Source: Ampullaceana balthica
Lineage: Eukaryota > Mollusca > Gastropoda > Lymnaeidae
Direction of reading: 5' to 3'
DNA length: 64,000 bases
Assembly: GCA_944989445.1 (NCBI GenBank)
Contig: CALYLW010000130.1
Coordinates: forward strand, 124,001-188,000
Every line of letters starts with the position of its first letter. The stretch's first letter is position 1. The notes beneath the pieces were generated by a model. It ran no database searches. It saw only the letters and a program-made list of their open reading frames with translations, and was not told the origin of the DNA. The position numbers were made by a program, and so were the translations under genes. Below, in pieces: positions 23,332-35,214 of the stretch.

Positions 23332-23798
23332 ACCATCAGCGGAACACTCTTGAACTAAACATGGCCATCAGGACACAACTCTTGAACTAAACATGGCCAT
23401 CAGGACAAAACTCTTGAACTAAAACATGGCCATCAGGACAAAACTCTTGAACTAAACATGGTCATCAGGACACAACTCGTGAACTAAACATGGTCATCAT
23501 ACACAACTCTTGAACTAAACATGGTCATCAGGACACAACTCGTAAACTAAACATGGTCATCAGGACACAACTCTTGAACTAAACATGGCCATCAGGACAC
23601 AACTCTTGAACTAAACATGGCCATCAGGACACAACTCTTGAACTAAACATGGCCATCAGGACACAACTCTTGAACTAAACATGGCCATCAGGACACAACT
23701 CTTGAACTAAACATGGCCATCAGGACAAAACTCTTGAACTAAACATGGCCATCAGGACAAAACTCTTGAACTAAACATGGCCATCAGGACAAAACTCG
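23332..23798. repeat. 32-bp minisatellite, about 14.6 copies
   Basis: The 32-bp unit (signature cttgaactaaacatggccat) varies mainly between ggacacaac and ggacaaaac and between tggcc and tggtc. One copy has an extra a and one lacks two bases (tcatacacaac). The left edge is diverged; the right edge is sharp. Confidence 0.96.
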
Positions 23799-25198
23799 AG
23801 CCAAAGCGTCCTTCAAGACAACTTTGCAATGTTTTGAAATGACTCAGTGAAGATTATAATGAATGTGACAGCTTGAATAATTTATATATGGGTATAGTTA
23901 AAGCTATTGTTATCAATGTACCCTTCTACTTTTTGGCATGCACCAGTTAATACAAATAGTTTTTAAAATGAGTCGTTGATAAAGTTTGAATTTAACTTAT
24001 ATCAACGTGTGATGTGTTTAATTTTAATAAGAAATAAAATTTAACTAACGCTATGTTTGGCTTAAAAAATAAATTGTGCAATTGGAATGTAAGAAATCTC
24101 CCAGATTTTCTTCAAACATATTTTGTGTTTTATTTTTAAAAATATCAAGGGAAAGGTGATTTTACTAGTGCTAATGTTTTTGTTTCATTAATGGCAACAC
24201 GAAAGAAAGTTTGACAAATATTTTTCATTTGATATTTCTCTTTAATTTATAAATAAGAATGAGTTCTGTTTTGTATTTTAAAACGTTTAAACAAAACTCT
24301 ATTTGGTACTTTCTCAACAGTATTCATAACAAAATACATGCAATAAATCAATTTAAAATTATACCAACACTTAATGTTCTCTGTGAAGGTATCACATCAT
24401 GGCTGCTTTTAGAAAATGTTGCACTATTCAACTTAACAAATACACAAACAGTTTTGTTTATTTACACGGTTTCAACCAAATTTATTTCAAATGTATAATA
24501 TCTGACTGGTTAGTTTTTTTCTCCGTTGACAACGCGACTCTATTTGGATGGTTTCAAAATATAAATCTATCGTTCGTCTAGCTTTATGAATCAATCAAAT
24601 GTTTATTACACCCCCACCGCATCTTCCCCCCAAGGGAGGCCAGTCAAATCAACTTCGTCTGCCCAGCAAGATGCACTTGATTATCACCTGTGACGGGCTG
24701 AACGCGGAGAATTCTTGGATTCAGACAAATTTGCATAAGGATGGACCGGCCAAATTTTGGCTCACGGCCGCCTCGATGGAGATCAGGAATGTGATTATGT
24801 CCTCGTGTTCCTAGACTCGACGGGTAAACTCAATTTACCTTGAAAAAAATAAGACGCGTGAAAATGTCGGCTACTCCTGGCTTTATCAGACGGTTGGAGG
24901 GGTGAGAGGGAGTGGGAGGAATTTCTAAAAATGTGATTTTTAGCTGAATCGAATTTCACGGAGTCTAGGCTCAGTTGTTTTAATAAAGAATTTGTTCGGT
25001 GGATACAAGATGTTTGTGCATCTGTCGTGCTGTTTCCTCGCCAAGAAAGTCGTGTTTGATTTAAAGGGGCAGCTAGACAACTGATTTAGTCCACAAAAAC
25101 AAACTTGTCCTGTAAATCAATATGATGTTAAAATGCATGATGCTGCGTTAACATAAATAAACCTAAACAACAATATTTGATGACTGTATAAAAAAAAT
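23799..25198. other. Unique region without a recognised gene
   Basis: AT-rich to about 24600. The block 24630-24900 is of balanced composition and open on the plus strand for 71 codons (24599-24814), but I recognise no domain and see no reliable splice sites. It could be a decayed exon or repeat. Confidence 0.45.
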
Positions 25199-25285
25199 CA
25201 AAGTCAGCCTTAACCTTAGAGGCTATTCAAAGTCAGCCTTAGACTTAGAGGATATTCAAAGTCAGCCTTAGACTTAGATGCTATA
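25199..25285. repeat. 29-bp tandem repeat, three copies
   Basis: Three copies of a 29-bp unit (signature caaagtcagccttagactta). The first differs by aacc in place of gac, and the last ends in atgctata. Confidence 0.9.
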
Positions 25286-25449
25286 TAAGCTTGCTTTGTA
25301 AGTTTAATCGGAACCGTCCGTCCGTCCATCCAACTATTTGTTTATAATTTTTTCACGTGCCGAGTTCACGCGTTGACGCCGACCGTCACTGTTCACACCC
25401 CCTACCGTCCCTGCGCCCAGGGGAGATAAAAACCAGGGGAGATAATTCT

Positions 25450-25533
25450 GTTTCAGTCTGTAAATGTCGCGTTTAAACATAATCACTACTTTTAGTTATG
25501 TCTCATATATAAGGGATTTATAGTCAAAAGGTA
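25450..25533 (+). repeat. Dispersed repeat, copy 1
   Basis: Matches 26590-26677 in the same orientation. Shared blocks are ctgtaaatgt, tagttatgtctca and atataagggatttatagt. The two copies differ by about a quarter of positions and small indels, so they are old. A third partial match in reverse orientation is near 21297. The family is not recognised. Confidence 0.6.
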
Positions 25534-26589
25534 AGCTGGCTTTGCACTTACTGTAAAATGCGTAGACTAAAAAGTAGAAAATTAGAGCATTTTTAATATA
25601 AGACTAGTTTTTAAAAAGTGTTTTTAAGGTTAATTATTGTTTTCTTAGACACAAATACAGCGTTGACAGGACCGGCCCTAACGTTGACATGTTAATATAC
25701 GTGTAAGAACCTCGGGAAGTTTAAAATCTCCTGTATATCAAGATGTTTCTCAAAGAATCTATTGTCCTTTAAAACAATTCATACGTTGAAGTTTATTTTT
25801 CGCTTAGTCCTTGCTTAGAGCATTACATATTACAGCTACCAAGGTGGAACGTTGTGGGAAGTTGTGGGGCGTTGGTGCAGACAGCAGACACAGAACTCTC
25901 CGGCCAGGATAGAACGACCAGGAAATTGACCGGATGTGGCAGATTCGTGACCGGATTGGCCAAGTTTTGTGAAGTCCAGATCGAGAGTTCAACGAGGCGA
26001 GGCGGTAGTTTAATGCGTCTTAATGCACAATGATGGCAGGATTATATTTAAAACGAGGCTGGAATATCAACTCTTTTTAAAAAAATTGATGGCACAGAGC
26101 TACATGACGAGGAATTTATTTGTCAGCAAATTTTTGATAAGCTTAATATCCTTGTATAACGTATAGACATCTCTATATGATAGTCCATGTTATTATTATT
26201 TGCATAAACATTGAATAATATGATTTGCTGGTTGTCTCGGCAAGGGTCTTTTAAATAAGGTATATGTTTATATAATATGTATTTAAAAATCATTTTTTTT
26301 CTCAAGTAATTACAAGAAAATCTACGAAGTAATGATAATGTTTCTTGCATTAAATATACTAACTATAAAGTATAGTTACTGTATGTCAAATGTAAACATC
26401 AATGTCATACGTCTGACTACAGTACTTACACTCTCACCAAATTGGTTTCCAATAGAAACAGAAAAACAAATCTTCCTGATCAGATTATTACAATTTCAAA
26501 GTTCAAAGATATTACGTCATATTTTAAACATTTTAAATCACGCCAGCCATCGATGACCACATCTCGTGTTTTACACCAAGAGGAATTCA

Positions 26590-26677
26590 CTCAGTTTCAG
26601 GCTGTAAATGTTTGTTGCGTTTGAAAATAATCAATATTTATAGTTATGTCTCAAATATAAGGGATTTATAGTAAAAA
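26590..26677 (+). repeat. Dispersed repeat, copy 2
   Basis: Partner of the copy at 25450-25533; see the shared blocks there. Flanks of the two copies are not similar, which favours dispersal over local duplication. Confidence 0.6.
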
Positions 26678-28180
26678 ATTTGTTTTTACGGGTTGTTTAA
26701 TTTAGTATTTAGTTCATTCGCTCGTTCGTCCGTGAATTTTATTCATTCATACTATGTACTACTAATACTAATGATGTAATTATAATTCAAGTCATAATCT
26801 TAGTATATGTTTATTACTAATAAATACTAAGGCATATATTTGTTTTAAGGACCAAGGAAAACAATCAATATTAAAATAAATATATGTTAATAATTGACTG
26901 CTATTACGCTCGGACTAGTGTTTACCGTAGTTACGGCTACAACTATCGAGCGACCGCTTAAATTCATCTTTAGAAATGTTTAGGCTTATTTCTTTAAGTT
27001 TTAAGTCTTCGGCATTTTAATAATTTATTCAGCTGCAAAACTAAGTGGAAAGAAATATTTTTGGCACAACAAATTGCACCTAGAAGATCGTTTTTAGTGA
27101 GATGGGTGCATAACTCTTGTAATGGATATGTCAGAAATGATTGACCTGAATCTAAAGATAGCCTTATCACCGAACAAGTTATGACGTTTTCTGGTCTCAG
27201 AAATGACAACCCCAATAAAACATTCCAGTTAGGTTTAACCTTATACTATATTCGCTATTCTTAATACATTTCTTTACACAGCTGTAGGTAGCTTTATACT
27301 ATAGCCGATACATTGAACCATTTCTAATCTAACAAAACAACGTAAACTTGTGTTAAACCCCGAAAATTCTACAAAGTCCCCCTCTCTCTGGTTTGCCTCA
27401 AGATCACGCTGAAATCTCATTTAAAGGGGAATCACCTGCCAATGGGCTCGCTAGGGACGATACCCTTGTTGTTTCAGAAAACAGCGGCCAAGGGAAATAA
27501 GTTTCAGTCTTTTGTCTTAACTCGGTTATCGCAGACTAGAGACTGCTCACAACTGTGTATAAAGTCAATCAGTACTTAGAATGTGTAGACGTGCTCTTAA
27601 ATGAAAGCTTTGGCCCTTAATGTTGGTGATTTTCCCCGTAATAAATAGATATTATTTTGTACAGTGTTGTAAACATCACCACATGATTAACGGTCCAGTC
27701 AAAGATTATAGTCTGTTTATTATGGTTTAATAAGGGTGTTGTAGTGACAGCAAGAGGCAAACAAACTGACTTAACAAAAAAAACAAAAATAAAAGCATTA
27801 GCGTTAGGCTCACTGCAATCTGGACCTAGGTGTAATAGATCGTATGGCTAGTCAAGAGACAAGTCTTTAACACACTGTGGTCTCGTTAACAACTGTCTTT
27901 AATCACTATATACAATTCACTGTGATCAACTGTACAATCAACTACCTAAGCAGCTCCTATGCAATCAACTGCAATCAATCCCGGTTGCCTCATGAACCGT
28001 CTTATTATATCCAGCTATTCTCCCAGTCCCTGACCAGCAAGCTTAGTGTTCACATCACAAACCACGTGTTTCATACTATGTCAAGTCATTGCATTCTCAT
28101 ACAATTTAAACACAACAGCACGTCTCTCACACTAGGGTATAATCGATAATAACTTCAAAGGCGTTTATTTGGGGGGAAGA

Positions 28181-28313
28181 TTATGTTTATATATTATGTT
28201 TATTCATTATGTTTATTTATTATGTTTATTTATTATGTTTATTTATTATGTTTATTTATTGTGTTTATTTATTATGTTTATTTATTATGTTTATTTATTA
28301 TGTTTATTTATTA
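28181..28313. repeat. 13-bp minisatellite, about 10 copies
   Basis: The unit is attatgtttattt. The same unit forms a second array at 31404-31552. One copy has ttgtg for ttatg. The plus-strand open frame through it is a by-product of the unit. Confidence 0.95.
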
Positions 28314-30676
28314 CGAGCGTAACATTTGCTTTTGGGTCTCAAATTCCCGTTAAAAATGAGTGTAAACGCATCAGGAAATTATGGTAGTGATAAATCAAAC
28401 CCCTTATTTATAAAAATCACGATATGTGTGTCGAGATAATAGAAAGTATAATGAATTTAAATATTACCCATCAATTTTGGTATTTCTGAATTAATAACGC
28501 ATGCTTTTCTCTATATACTCTACCAGAATAACAAAGTTCCTTAACATTTACCAAACTCTAATAGGCAAGGCTCCTATCTTTTCATAGGAATAATAAAAAT
28601 TAAAACATTATCTTTCCATATGAATATGATTTCTTTGGTTCTAGGAAAAAGTTCTCAAAAACACCCATTCCATTCCAGTCTTATTTAGTTTAAGTCCGAG
28701 AGATTGATCTTCTAATAAATTATTATGTCATTTTAAATGACTTCCCACTCTTTTCTTCTAGTAGAAACAAAGCAATAAATTCTCAGATTCTTGTTCCACT
28801 GAAATGAACGGATTATTTTTCTTTGTGTTTATATTTCAGCCTCTTTTCATTGTAGCTTTTTTCAGCTTATAAAATGACAAATTTGTAAGGCCTTAATATT
28901 TAACATATGCTATGTAGGCATTTTATTTTAAATCAGAATAGTTTTAAAAAAACTTTATTTTCAAGAAAGTGTATACAGTTTAAAAGAAAACTGCCATTAA
29001 GTGAACCACATCATCTGTCTTTGATCAGTCTGTATACAAACCTTTATTCTCGTTGTATAATATTGCTCAGACAAAATCAAGCTGTTATGTCACAATATCA
29101 GTTGCCATGTATTGTTTCGCCAGAATACGCACTTTCTGAAGCTAGAAACTATATATATGTCGTAATACCCGCGATATGTATTTACACTAAATATATGTAC
29201 ACTGTATACCTTAAAGAACAGTACAGTTTTTACTATTTTTAAAAAAATGAATGTTTTAGTGCTTGTTAGCCCTCAAATAGCTTTTCTTAGGATTAATTTT
29301 TTCAAAGAAAAACTCTTCAAAACATTATTTTTATTTCTAGTCTAAGCATAACGTTATTCAAACGAATAGGATTTTTTTTTAATTAGCCACATATTATTTA
29401 TGTGAATATTGATGCTTAAGGAAGATGTATATGGGGTTTATTTGTTTCAAAGAAACATTTTGAATCGCAATATTTGGGCTTAAAATTTACCCTGCTGGTT
29501 TAGTTTAAGTTATGCAAAAAGTATAAAAACAGTTGCAAAGCTATAGTGTTTATGCCACCCAGGGTTGGACGATATTATTGACTCCTACCCCGACCAATGA
29601 AATGTACCTTTCAAAGGGTAAGGAAATTACCACTCAATATAAAAATAACTGTTCCACTTATTATTCCCCACTCTCTTAGGTCCGTGCATTTAACTCCTAT
29701 ATATAATCCATTTTAATCTTTAACAGTACCGATATTTTTTCAATCCATCTATTTCTTAGGGGCAATTTATGTAGCAATCGTTCCAGAAAAAACAAATTAC
29801 ATTAACTATTTAAGGCCTGAAAGAAAATAAAACTGCAACCTAAGAAACACTGACATTGCTTTCATCACTAATCACTCGCTTCATACATCAAATGCCGTTC
29901 CCTGTGCATTTATCTATTTATAAATTTTATTTAACTATCATGTTAAGCTTAATTTATGCAAAAAGAATATTAACAGTGGCTAAGCTATAGTTATGGGTTG
30001 GTATCTGGTTTCACTGATGTGCCTTCTATCTATAATGTATTGACTAAATTATTTGTATTTGAAAATTTATAACTAACTTTTAAAATGTCAAAGACATAAA
30101 GTATTTAAGTTTAAGCATACATAAAGATATAACGAAAAGTGTTAAAATGATACTGTGTGTTTGATAATCAACAAAATAATAAATACATCTTAAAATACAT
30201 AAAGAAAACAGTATAAAGATGTAACTTGCAAACAAATATTAATGCTTTAAAAATGAAAAATAAATAATTAAGATATACGTAGTCTTGGACCCGCTTCATC
30301 ACATTTAGTTCAGAAAAAAAAACACCAACAAAAAACAAAAACACATACACTGACTTACATACGCACGTGCACACACATACTTATACACACCCACGGAGCG
30401 GGATATTAACATTTTAAAAAATCATTTTAAAATAGCCATTGCTCTTTTTACTTCGTTTCCTTTTTACACTTAAAGGTAACATCAAACAATGACGTCACGC
30501 CACAATATTTTATTGCAATAAATGCCTTCTTGTTAATCTCGACACCAAAATGCTTATTATTTTTACGTCTTAATTTTCAATAATTTATATTTTATTATCG
30601 GCAGTTACCCCGCATAAGGGCTTCACACTGACGACGCGCTTATGCGCAATATATATATAGGGATGTTTATTTATTA
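28314..30676. other. AT-rich unique region without a recognised gene
   Basis: Open frames are short (at most 111 codons at 28907-29242) with AT-driven composition and no domain. A diverged repeat pair of about 45 bp is visible at 29503-29549 and 29945-29991, sharing atgcaaaaag and aagctatag. No promoter or RNA gene recognised. Confidence 0.5.
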
Positions 30677-31391
30677 CGTCGAAAGGGGGTGGCCTCTACG
30701 GGGCTCGGCAGATGAGTAAGGTCGTGGGGCACGGACCTGACCGTGACTCGGCGGCCTGAAACTAACAACTCCCGGCAGGCAATGCCAAAGTCCGATATGT
30801 TAGGTGTTAGGTGCTAGTCACATATGATTACAGTCGCTGTACGGATCTTAGACAAAGCATCTTAAATGCATTGTCGATGATGAAAACCAAAGTACCCGTT
30901 GAGGGTCGGGTAAATCCTAAGCGACCGTTTCGTCCCCCTCAATTTTACTAGCAACGCTATTGAGCGGTGCCGGTTTAGGGCCAGGAGCGCCAGCACGGAT
31001 TAGCAAAAGGTGCCGCGAAGAACGCAGCGGACGCCAGCTCTGAGGAAACCTTCCAGTGGGGGTTGCACCCTAGGTAGGTCATTGATGATCCCCCGCATTG
31101 CGGCGATCCTAACCATTGAGACTCGTATGCTTTGCCGGGGTGGCGCCGAAGTGGTAGCGGGTCATAGTAAGGCAATTCCACCCCTCCTTGTGAGGCCAAC
31201 TTAGTGGGAGGCATCCTCGACTTCCTGTCTTAGATGCCCAGGTGGCCGCTTCAGAAGCGACCGCTCCGGGGGGGTTTTCCCAGCTGTCAACGTCCTTTTC
31301 TGGGGGAGGGGGCCAGATAGCTGGGAGGGTCTTCCAGGAAGACCCATGAAGAGCACTATGCTCGGGGCTTCTGATTTTCTTCCACATGTAG
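30677..31391. other. GC-rich block, possibly a retroelement 5' region
   Basis: About 700 bp of much higher GC content than its AT-rich surroundings, with sharp compositional edges. It starts at cgaaagggggtggcc and ends just before the 13-bp array. The frame from the ATG pair at 30877 is broken by many stops, several of them TAG. Other frames (plus 31010-31204, minus 30975-31214 and 31109-31387) are open for 64 to 92 codons without a recognised domain. Abrupt GC islands of this kind are often 5' regions of LINEs, and a LINE tail does occur elsewhere in this window. That reading is inference only. Confidence 0.35.
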
Positions 31392-31403
31392 GATCATTAC
31401 GTT

Positions 31404-31552
31404 AATTTCTTATGCTTATTTCTTATGTTTATTTATTATCTTTATTTATTATGTTTATTTATTATCTTTATTTATTATGTTTATTTATTATGTTTATTTA
31501 TTATGTTTATTTATTATGTTTATTTATTATGTTTATTTATTATGTTTATTTA
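31404..31552. repeat. 13-bp minisatellite, second array
   Basis: About 11 copies of attatgtttattt, the unit also found at 28181-28313, with early copies carrying attatcttt and tgctta. It directly follows the GC-rich block at 30677-31391. Confidence 0.94.
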
Positions 31553-31638
31553 TCTTTCTTGTACACTGACTTAACTTACTAGATCATAGAGACTGAAAGA
31601 GGGTTTCCGAAATGGGCTGCCATTCATTTATGACAAGC

Positions 31639-33699
31639 ATACTTAGTATACAATACTTACTATACAATACTTACTATACAATACTTACTATACAATACTT
31701 ACTATACAATACTTAGTATACAATACTTACTATACAATACTTACTATACAATACTTACTATACAATACTTACTATACAATACTTACTATACAATACTTAC
31801 TATACAATACTTACTATACAATACTTACTATACAATACTTACTATACAATACTTACTATACAATACTTACTATACAATACTTACTATACAATACTTAGTA
31901 TACAATACTTACTATACAATACTTACTATACAATACTTACTATACAATACTTACTATACAATACTTACTATACAATACTTACTATACAATACCTACTATG
32001 CAATACTTACTATACAATACTTACTATACAATACTTACTATACAATACTTATTATACAATACTTACTATACAATACTTACTATACAATACTTACTATACA
32101 ATACTTACTATACAATACTTACTATACAATACTTACTATACAATACTTACTATACAATACTTACTATACAATACCTACTATGCAATACTTACTATACAAT
32201 ATTTACTATACAATACTTACTATACAATACTTACTATACAATACCTACTATGCAATACTTACTATACAATACTTACTATACAATACTTACTATACAATAC
32301 TTACTATACAATACTTACTATACAATACTTACTATACAATACCTACTATGCAATACTTACTATACAATACTTACTATACAATACTTACTATACAATACTT
32401 ACTATACAATACTTACTATACAATACTTACTATACAATACTTACTATACAATACTTACTATACAATACTTACTATACAATACTTACTATACAATACTTAC
32501 TATACAATACTTACTATACAATACTTACTATACAATACTTACTATACAATACTTACTATACAATACTTACTATACAATACTTACTATACAATACTTACTA
32601 TGCAATACCTACTATGCAATACTTACTATACAATACTTACTATACAATACTTACTATACAATACTTACTATACAATACTTACTATACAATACTTACTATA
32701 CAATACTTACTATACAATACTTACTATACAATACTTACTATACAATACCTACTATGCAATACTTACTATACAATACTTACTATACAATACTTACTATACA
32801 ATACTTACTATACAATACTTACGATACAATACTTACTATACAATACTTACTATACAATACTTACTATACAATACTTACTATACAATACCTACTATGCAAT
32901 ACTTACTATACAATACTTACTATACAATACTTACTATACAATACCTACTATGCAATACTTACTATACAATACTTACTATACAATACTTACTATACAATAC
33001 CTACTATACAATACCTACTATACAATACTTACTATACAATACCTACTATGCAATACTTACTATACAATACTTACTATACAATACTTTCTATACAATACGT
33101 ACTATACAATACTTACTATACAATACTTACTATACAATACTTACTATACAATACCTACTATACAATACTTACTATACAATACCTACTATGCAATACTTAC
33201 TATACAATACTTACTATACAATACTTTCTATACAATACGTACTATACAATACTTACTATACAATACTTACTATACAATACTTACTATACAATACTTACTA
33301 TACAATACCTACTATACAATACCTACTATACAATACCTACTATGCAATACTTACTATACAATACTTACTATGCAATACTTACTATACAATACTTTCTATA
33401 CAATACTTACTATACAATACTTACTATACAATACTTACTATACAATACTTACTATACAATACTTACTATACAATACTTACTATACAATACTTACTATGCA
33501 ATACTTACTATACAATACTTACTATACAATACTTACTATACAATACTTACTATACAATACTTACTATACAATACTTACTATACAATACTTACTATACAAT
33601 ACCTACTATACAATACCTACTATACAATACTTTCTATACAATACTTACTATACAATACTTACTATACAATACTTACGATACAATACTTACTATACAATA
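31639..33699. repeat. 14-bp minisatellite, about 147 copies
   Basis: The unit is tacttactatacaa. Common variants are tacctac, tatgcaa and tactttc. Linked variants (tacctactatgcaa) recur in groups, which points to duplication of multi-unit blocks. Fourteen is not a multiple of three, and the unit has no stop in any of the three plus-strand phases, so all three frames are open over most of the array. Confidence 0.97.
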
Positions 33700-34144
33700 T
33701 ATCCGTTCCCATCGGCGTTGAGACCTGCAAGCTTATAGTATTATTTTAACAAACATTTTGCATGTTATATTTTATACAAAATTTCTTTCTTTTATTTGTC
33801 TAATGTCTGTTAAGAGACAATGCAAATTACAACTATGTTAATAACAATTTACTCTTCTATTTAAAGAATACAATTTATAAGATTTGAGGTGAAAATACCC
33901 GTGTTTAACTTAATGATGAAGGAAACAAATAATGTCCCTTACCTGAAAATAACAGGATACCACATTAAAAGAATAACCCTGATCACAATGATTGAACCAG
34001 AAAGGTATCGACATTTGTTTTCTCCTTTTAACTCTTTAAATGCATTTTCAAAGAAATGTCTGCATTGTTGTCTAGCAATGTTGGACAATAGAGTTGTCAG
34101 AGATCGAGAGAGTTATTGTATTGATTACTTGTCAGCATGTCTAT
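33700..34144. other. Unique AT-rich spacer
   Basis: No gene seen. The open frame at 33889-34146 (85 codons) runs into the repeat that follows and has no recognisable domain. Confidence 0.5.
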
Positions 34145-34236
34145 AAATACTGAGTATTGATCGCAATAAATACTGAGTATTGATCGCAATAAATACTGAG
34201 TATTGATCGCAATAAATACTGAGTATTGATCGCAAT
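34145..34236. repeat. 23-bp tandem repeat, four copies
   Basis: Four identical copies of a 23-bp unit (signature tgagtattgatcgcaataaa). Perfect identity means recent origin. Confidence 0.95.
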
Positions 34237-34559
34237 AAAAAAACTTTTTTTTTAAAGCCTGAGATCTCTTTTTATTTTTAAACATATTTAAACATTAGCA
34301 TTAGGTTTTATTCCCCCCCCCCACTAGTTATTCAAGAAATATAGATAGTATTCCGAGCGTATATTTACATATATAATAATATCCGGATAACATAATTTCT
34401 TTAAAGAAATCATTATGTACTTCGATTATATAATAAATTATAGAATATACAAGCAGGTTAGAAAAAAGTGTAAATTAAAATACATTAAAAGAATTGTCTA
34501 ATTCCAAACTAGAAACGTCTAAAAACAAAGCAAACGTGTCCAGACACTGATATACTTTC

Positions 34560-34862
34560 ATCTTGCGTGTGTTGCAGTTTAATGCAATCCTCCAGTCTTT
34601 CGCTCCCGCCCTCTTAGCTTCCTAGTCATATGTGAGTAGCAGTCTTTCATCGTTAAAACGTCCGAGTTCCTACCAAGGACATGGCGCGCCTACAAGGGTC
34701 TTCGGACATGTCTAGCCCGTGCCAGTCTCCTTAGCATCCCCCACGTTTCTTGATGTCTGTTTCCACATTTCGGCGCCAAGTGTTTCTTGGTCGGCATCTT
34801 TTCTTGTGCAGTCTTCCCATCACATCCTGGTGGATGACGTCATCGGCGCAATCGCTTCAAAA
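34560..34862 (-). pseudogene. Decayed 3' coding end of a non-LTR retrotransposon
   Basis: On the minus strand, from about 34845 down, one frame reads DDVIHQDVMGRLHKKR, then RPRNTWRRNVETDIKKRGG before a stop, and after it GDWHGLDMSEDPCRRAMSL. The pattern GRPRNTWRR..., a helical segment, then a run ending in WR.LV/MSL is the characteristic C terminus of many animal LINE reverse transcriptases, where it follows the RT domain. In-frame stops and the absence of the RT core show a dead fragment. It lies in opposite orientation to the LINE at 42043-43067. The exact limits are uncertain. Confidence 0.6.
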
Positions 34863-34962
34863 TAAGTTTAGGTTAAAATTAAAGATATATTTAGAACATT
34901 TATATAGCTTTGATATATTTTTTCCAGTTTTTGTTTTATAATTGTAAATTCAAGAGTAATAT

Positions 34963-35105
34963 ATCATATAGCATAGGACTGCGATAAAGCTTTTAAATAA
35001 AATACAAAATAGAACAACAAATTGTGTAATGAAAACAATATATTTGAGCTTTATTATTAAACTAACACGGCAGTAAACGTTTCGGCTAATGACGTCATCA
35101 GTACA
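34963..35105 (-). mobile_element. Penelope-like terminal fragment with hammerhead core
   Basis: Read on the minus strand, a hammerhead-like core (35101-35078) is followed by a segment to 34963 that matches 463-549 of the plus strand over about 85 bp. Hammerhead motifs placed in terminal repeats are a known feature of Penelope-like elements. No reverse transcriptase or GIY-YIG endonuclease is visible nearby, so this is a solo terminal fragment. Confidence 0.55.
35078..35101 (-). ncRNA. Hammerhead-ribozyme-like core
   Basis: The minus strand reads ctgatgacgtcattagccga and then aacg. This gives the canonical CUGAUGA box, a short helix-II region and CGAAAC. It is the better preserved of the motifs in this window. 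A short stem III could form from the following bases, but I could not settle the pairing or the cleavage site by eye. Confidence 0.5.
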
Positions 35106-35214
35106 ATAAAACAAAAAAATACGAAATTACATAAGTAATAAAATTATATTTACATTTATTTTAATACATACTATATAATAAAATATTTATTTAAAATAAA
35201 ATGAAAGGAAAGGC

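Larger units (their letters stand above)
25286..28180. other. Unique AT-rich region holding a dispersed repeat pair
   Basis: No gene recognised. A repeat pair at 25450-25533 and 26590-26677 is annotated separately. The block 25800-26010 is GC-richer and open on the minus strand for 62 codons, without a known domain. Another balanced block lies at 27350-27520. Everything else is low-complexity AT-rich sequence. Confidence 0.5.
34237..35214. other. Spacer with LINE and Penelope-like remnants
   Basis: AT-rich sequence with a C10 run near 34313. The GC-richer part at 34560-34862 is a decayed LINE tail and 34963-35105 a Penelope-like piece; both are annotated separately. Nothing else recognised. 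Confidence 0.55.

Noticed and set aside
25804..25992. Minus-strand frame of 62 codons in a GC-richer patch
   Set aside because: Too short and without domain; more likely part of an old repeat than a gene.
28907..29242. Plus-strand frame of 111 codons
   Set aside because: AT-driven composition, no recognisable motif, isolated position.
30677..31391. Fragment of rRNA genes
   Set aside because: The GC content suggested it, but I recognise no conserved 18S, 5.8S or 28S segment.
31998..33749. Overlapping open frames of 370 to 580 codons in all plus-strand phases
   Set aside because: By-product of the 14-bp repeat, which lacks stops in every phase.
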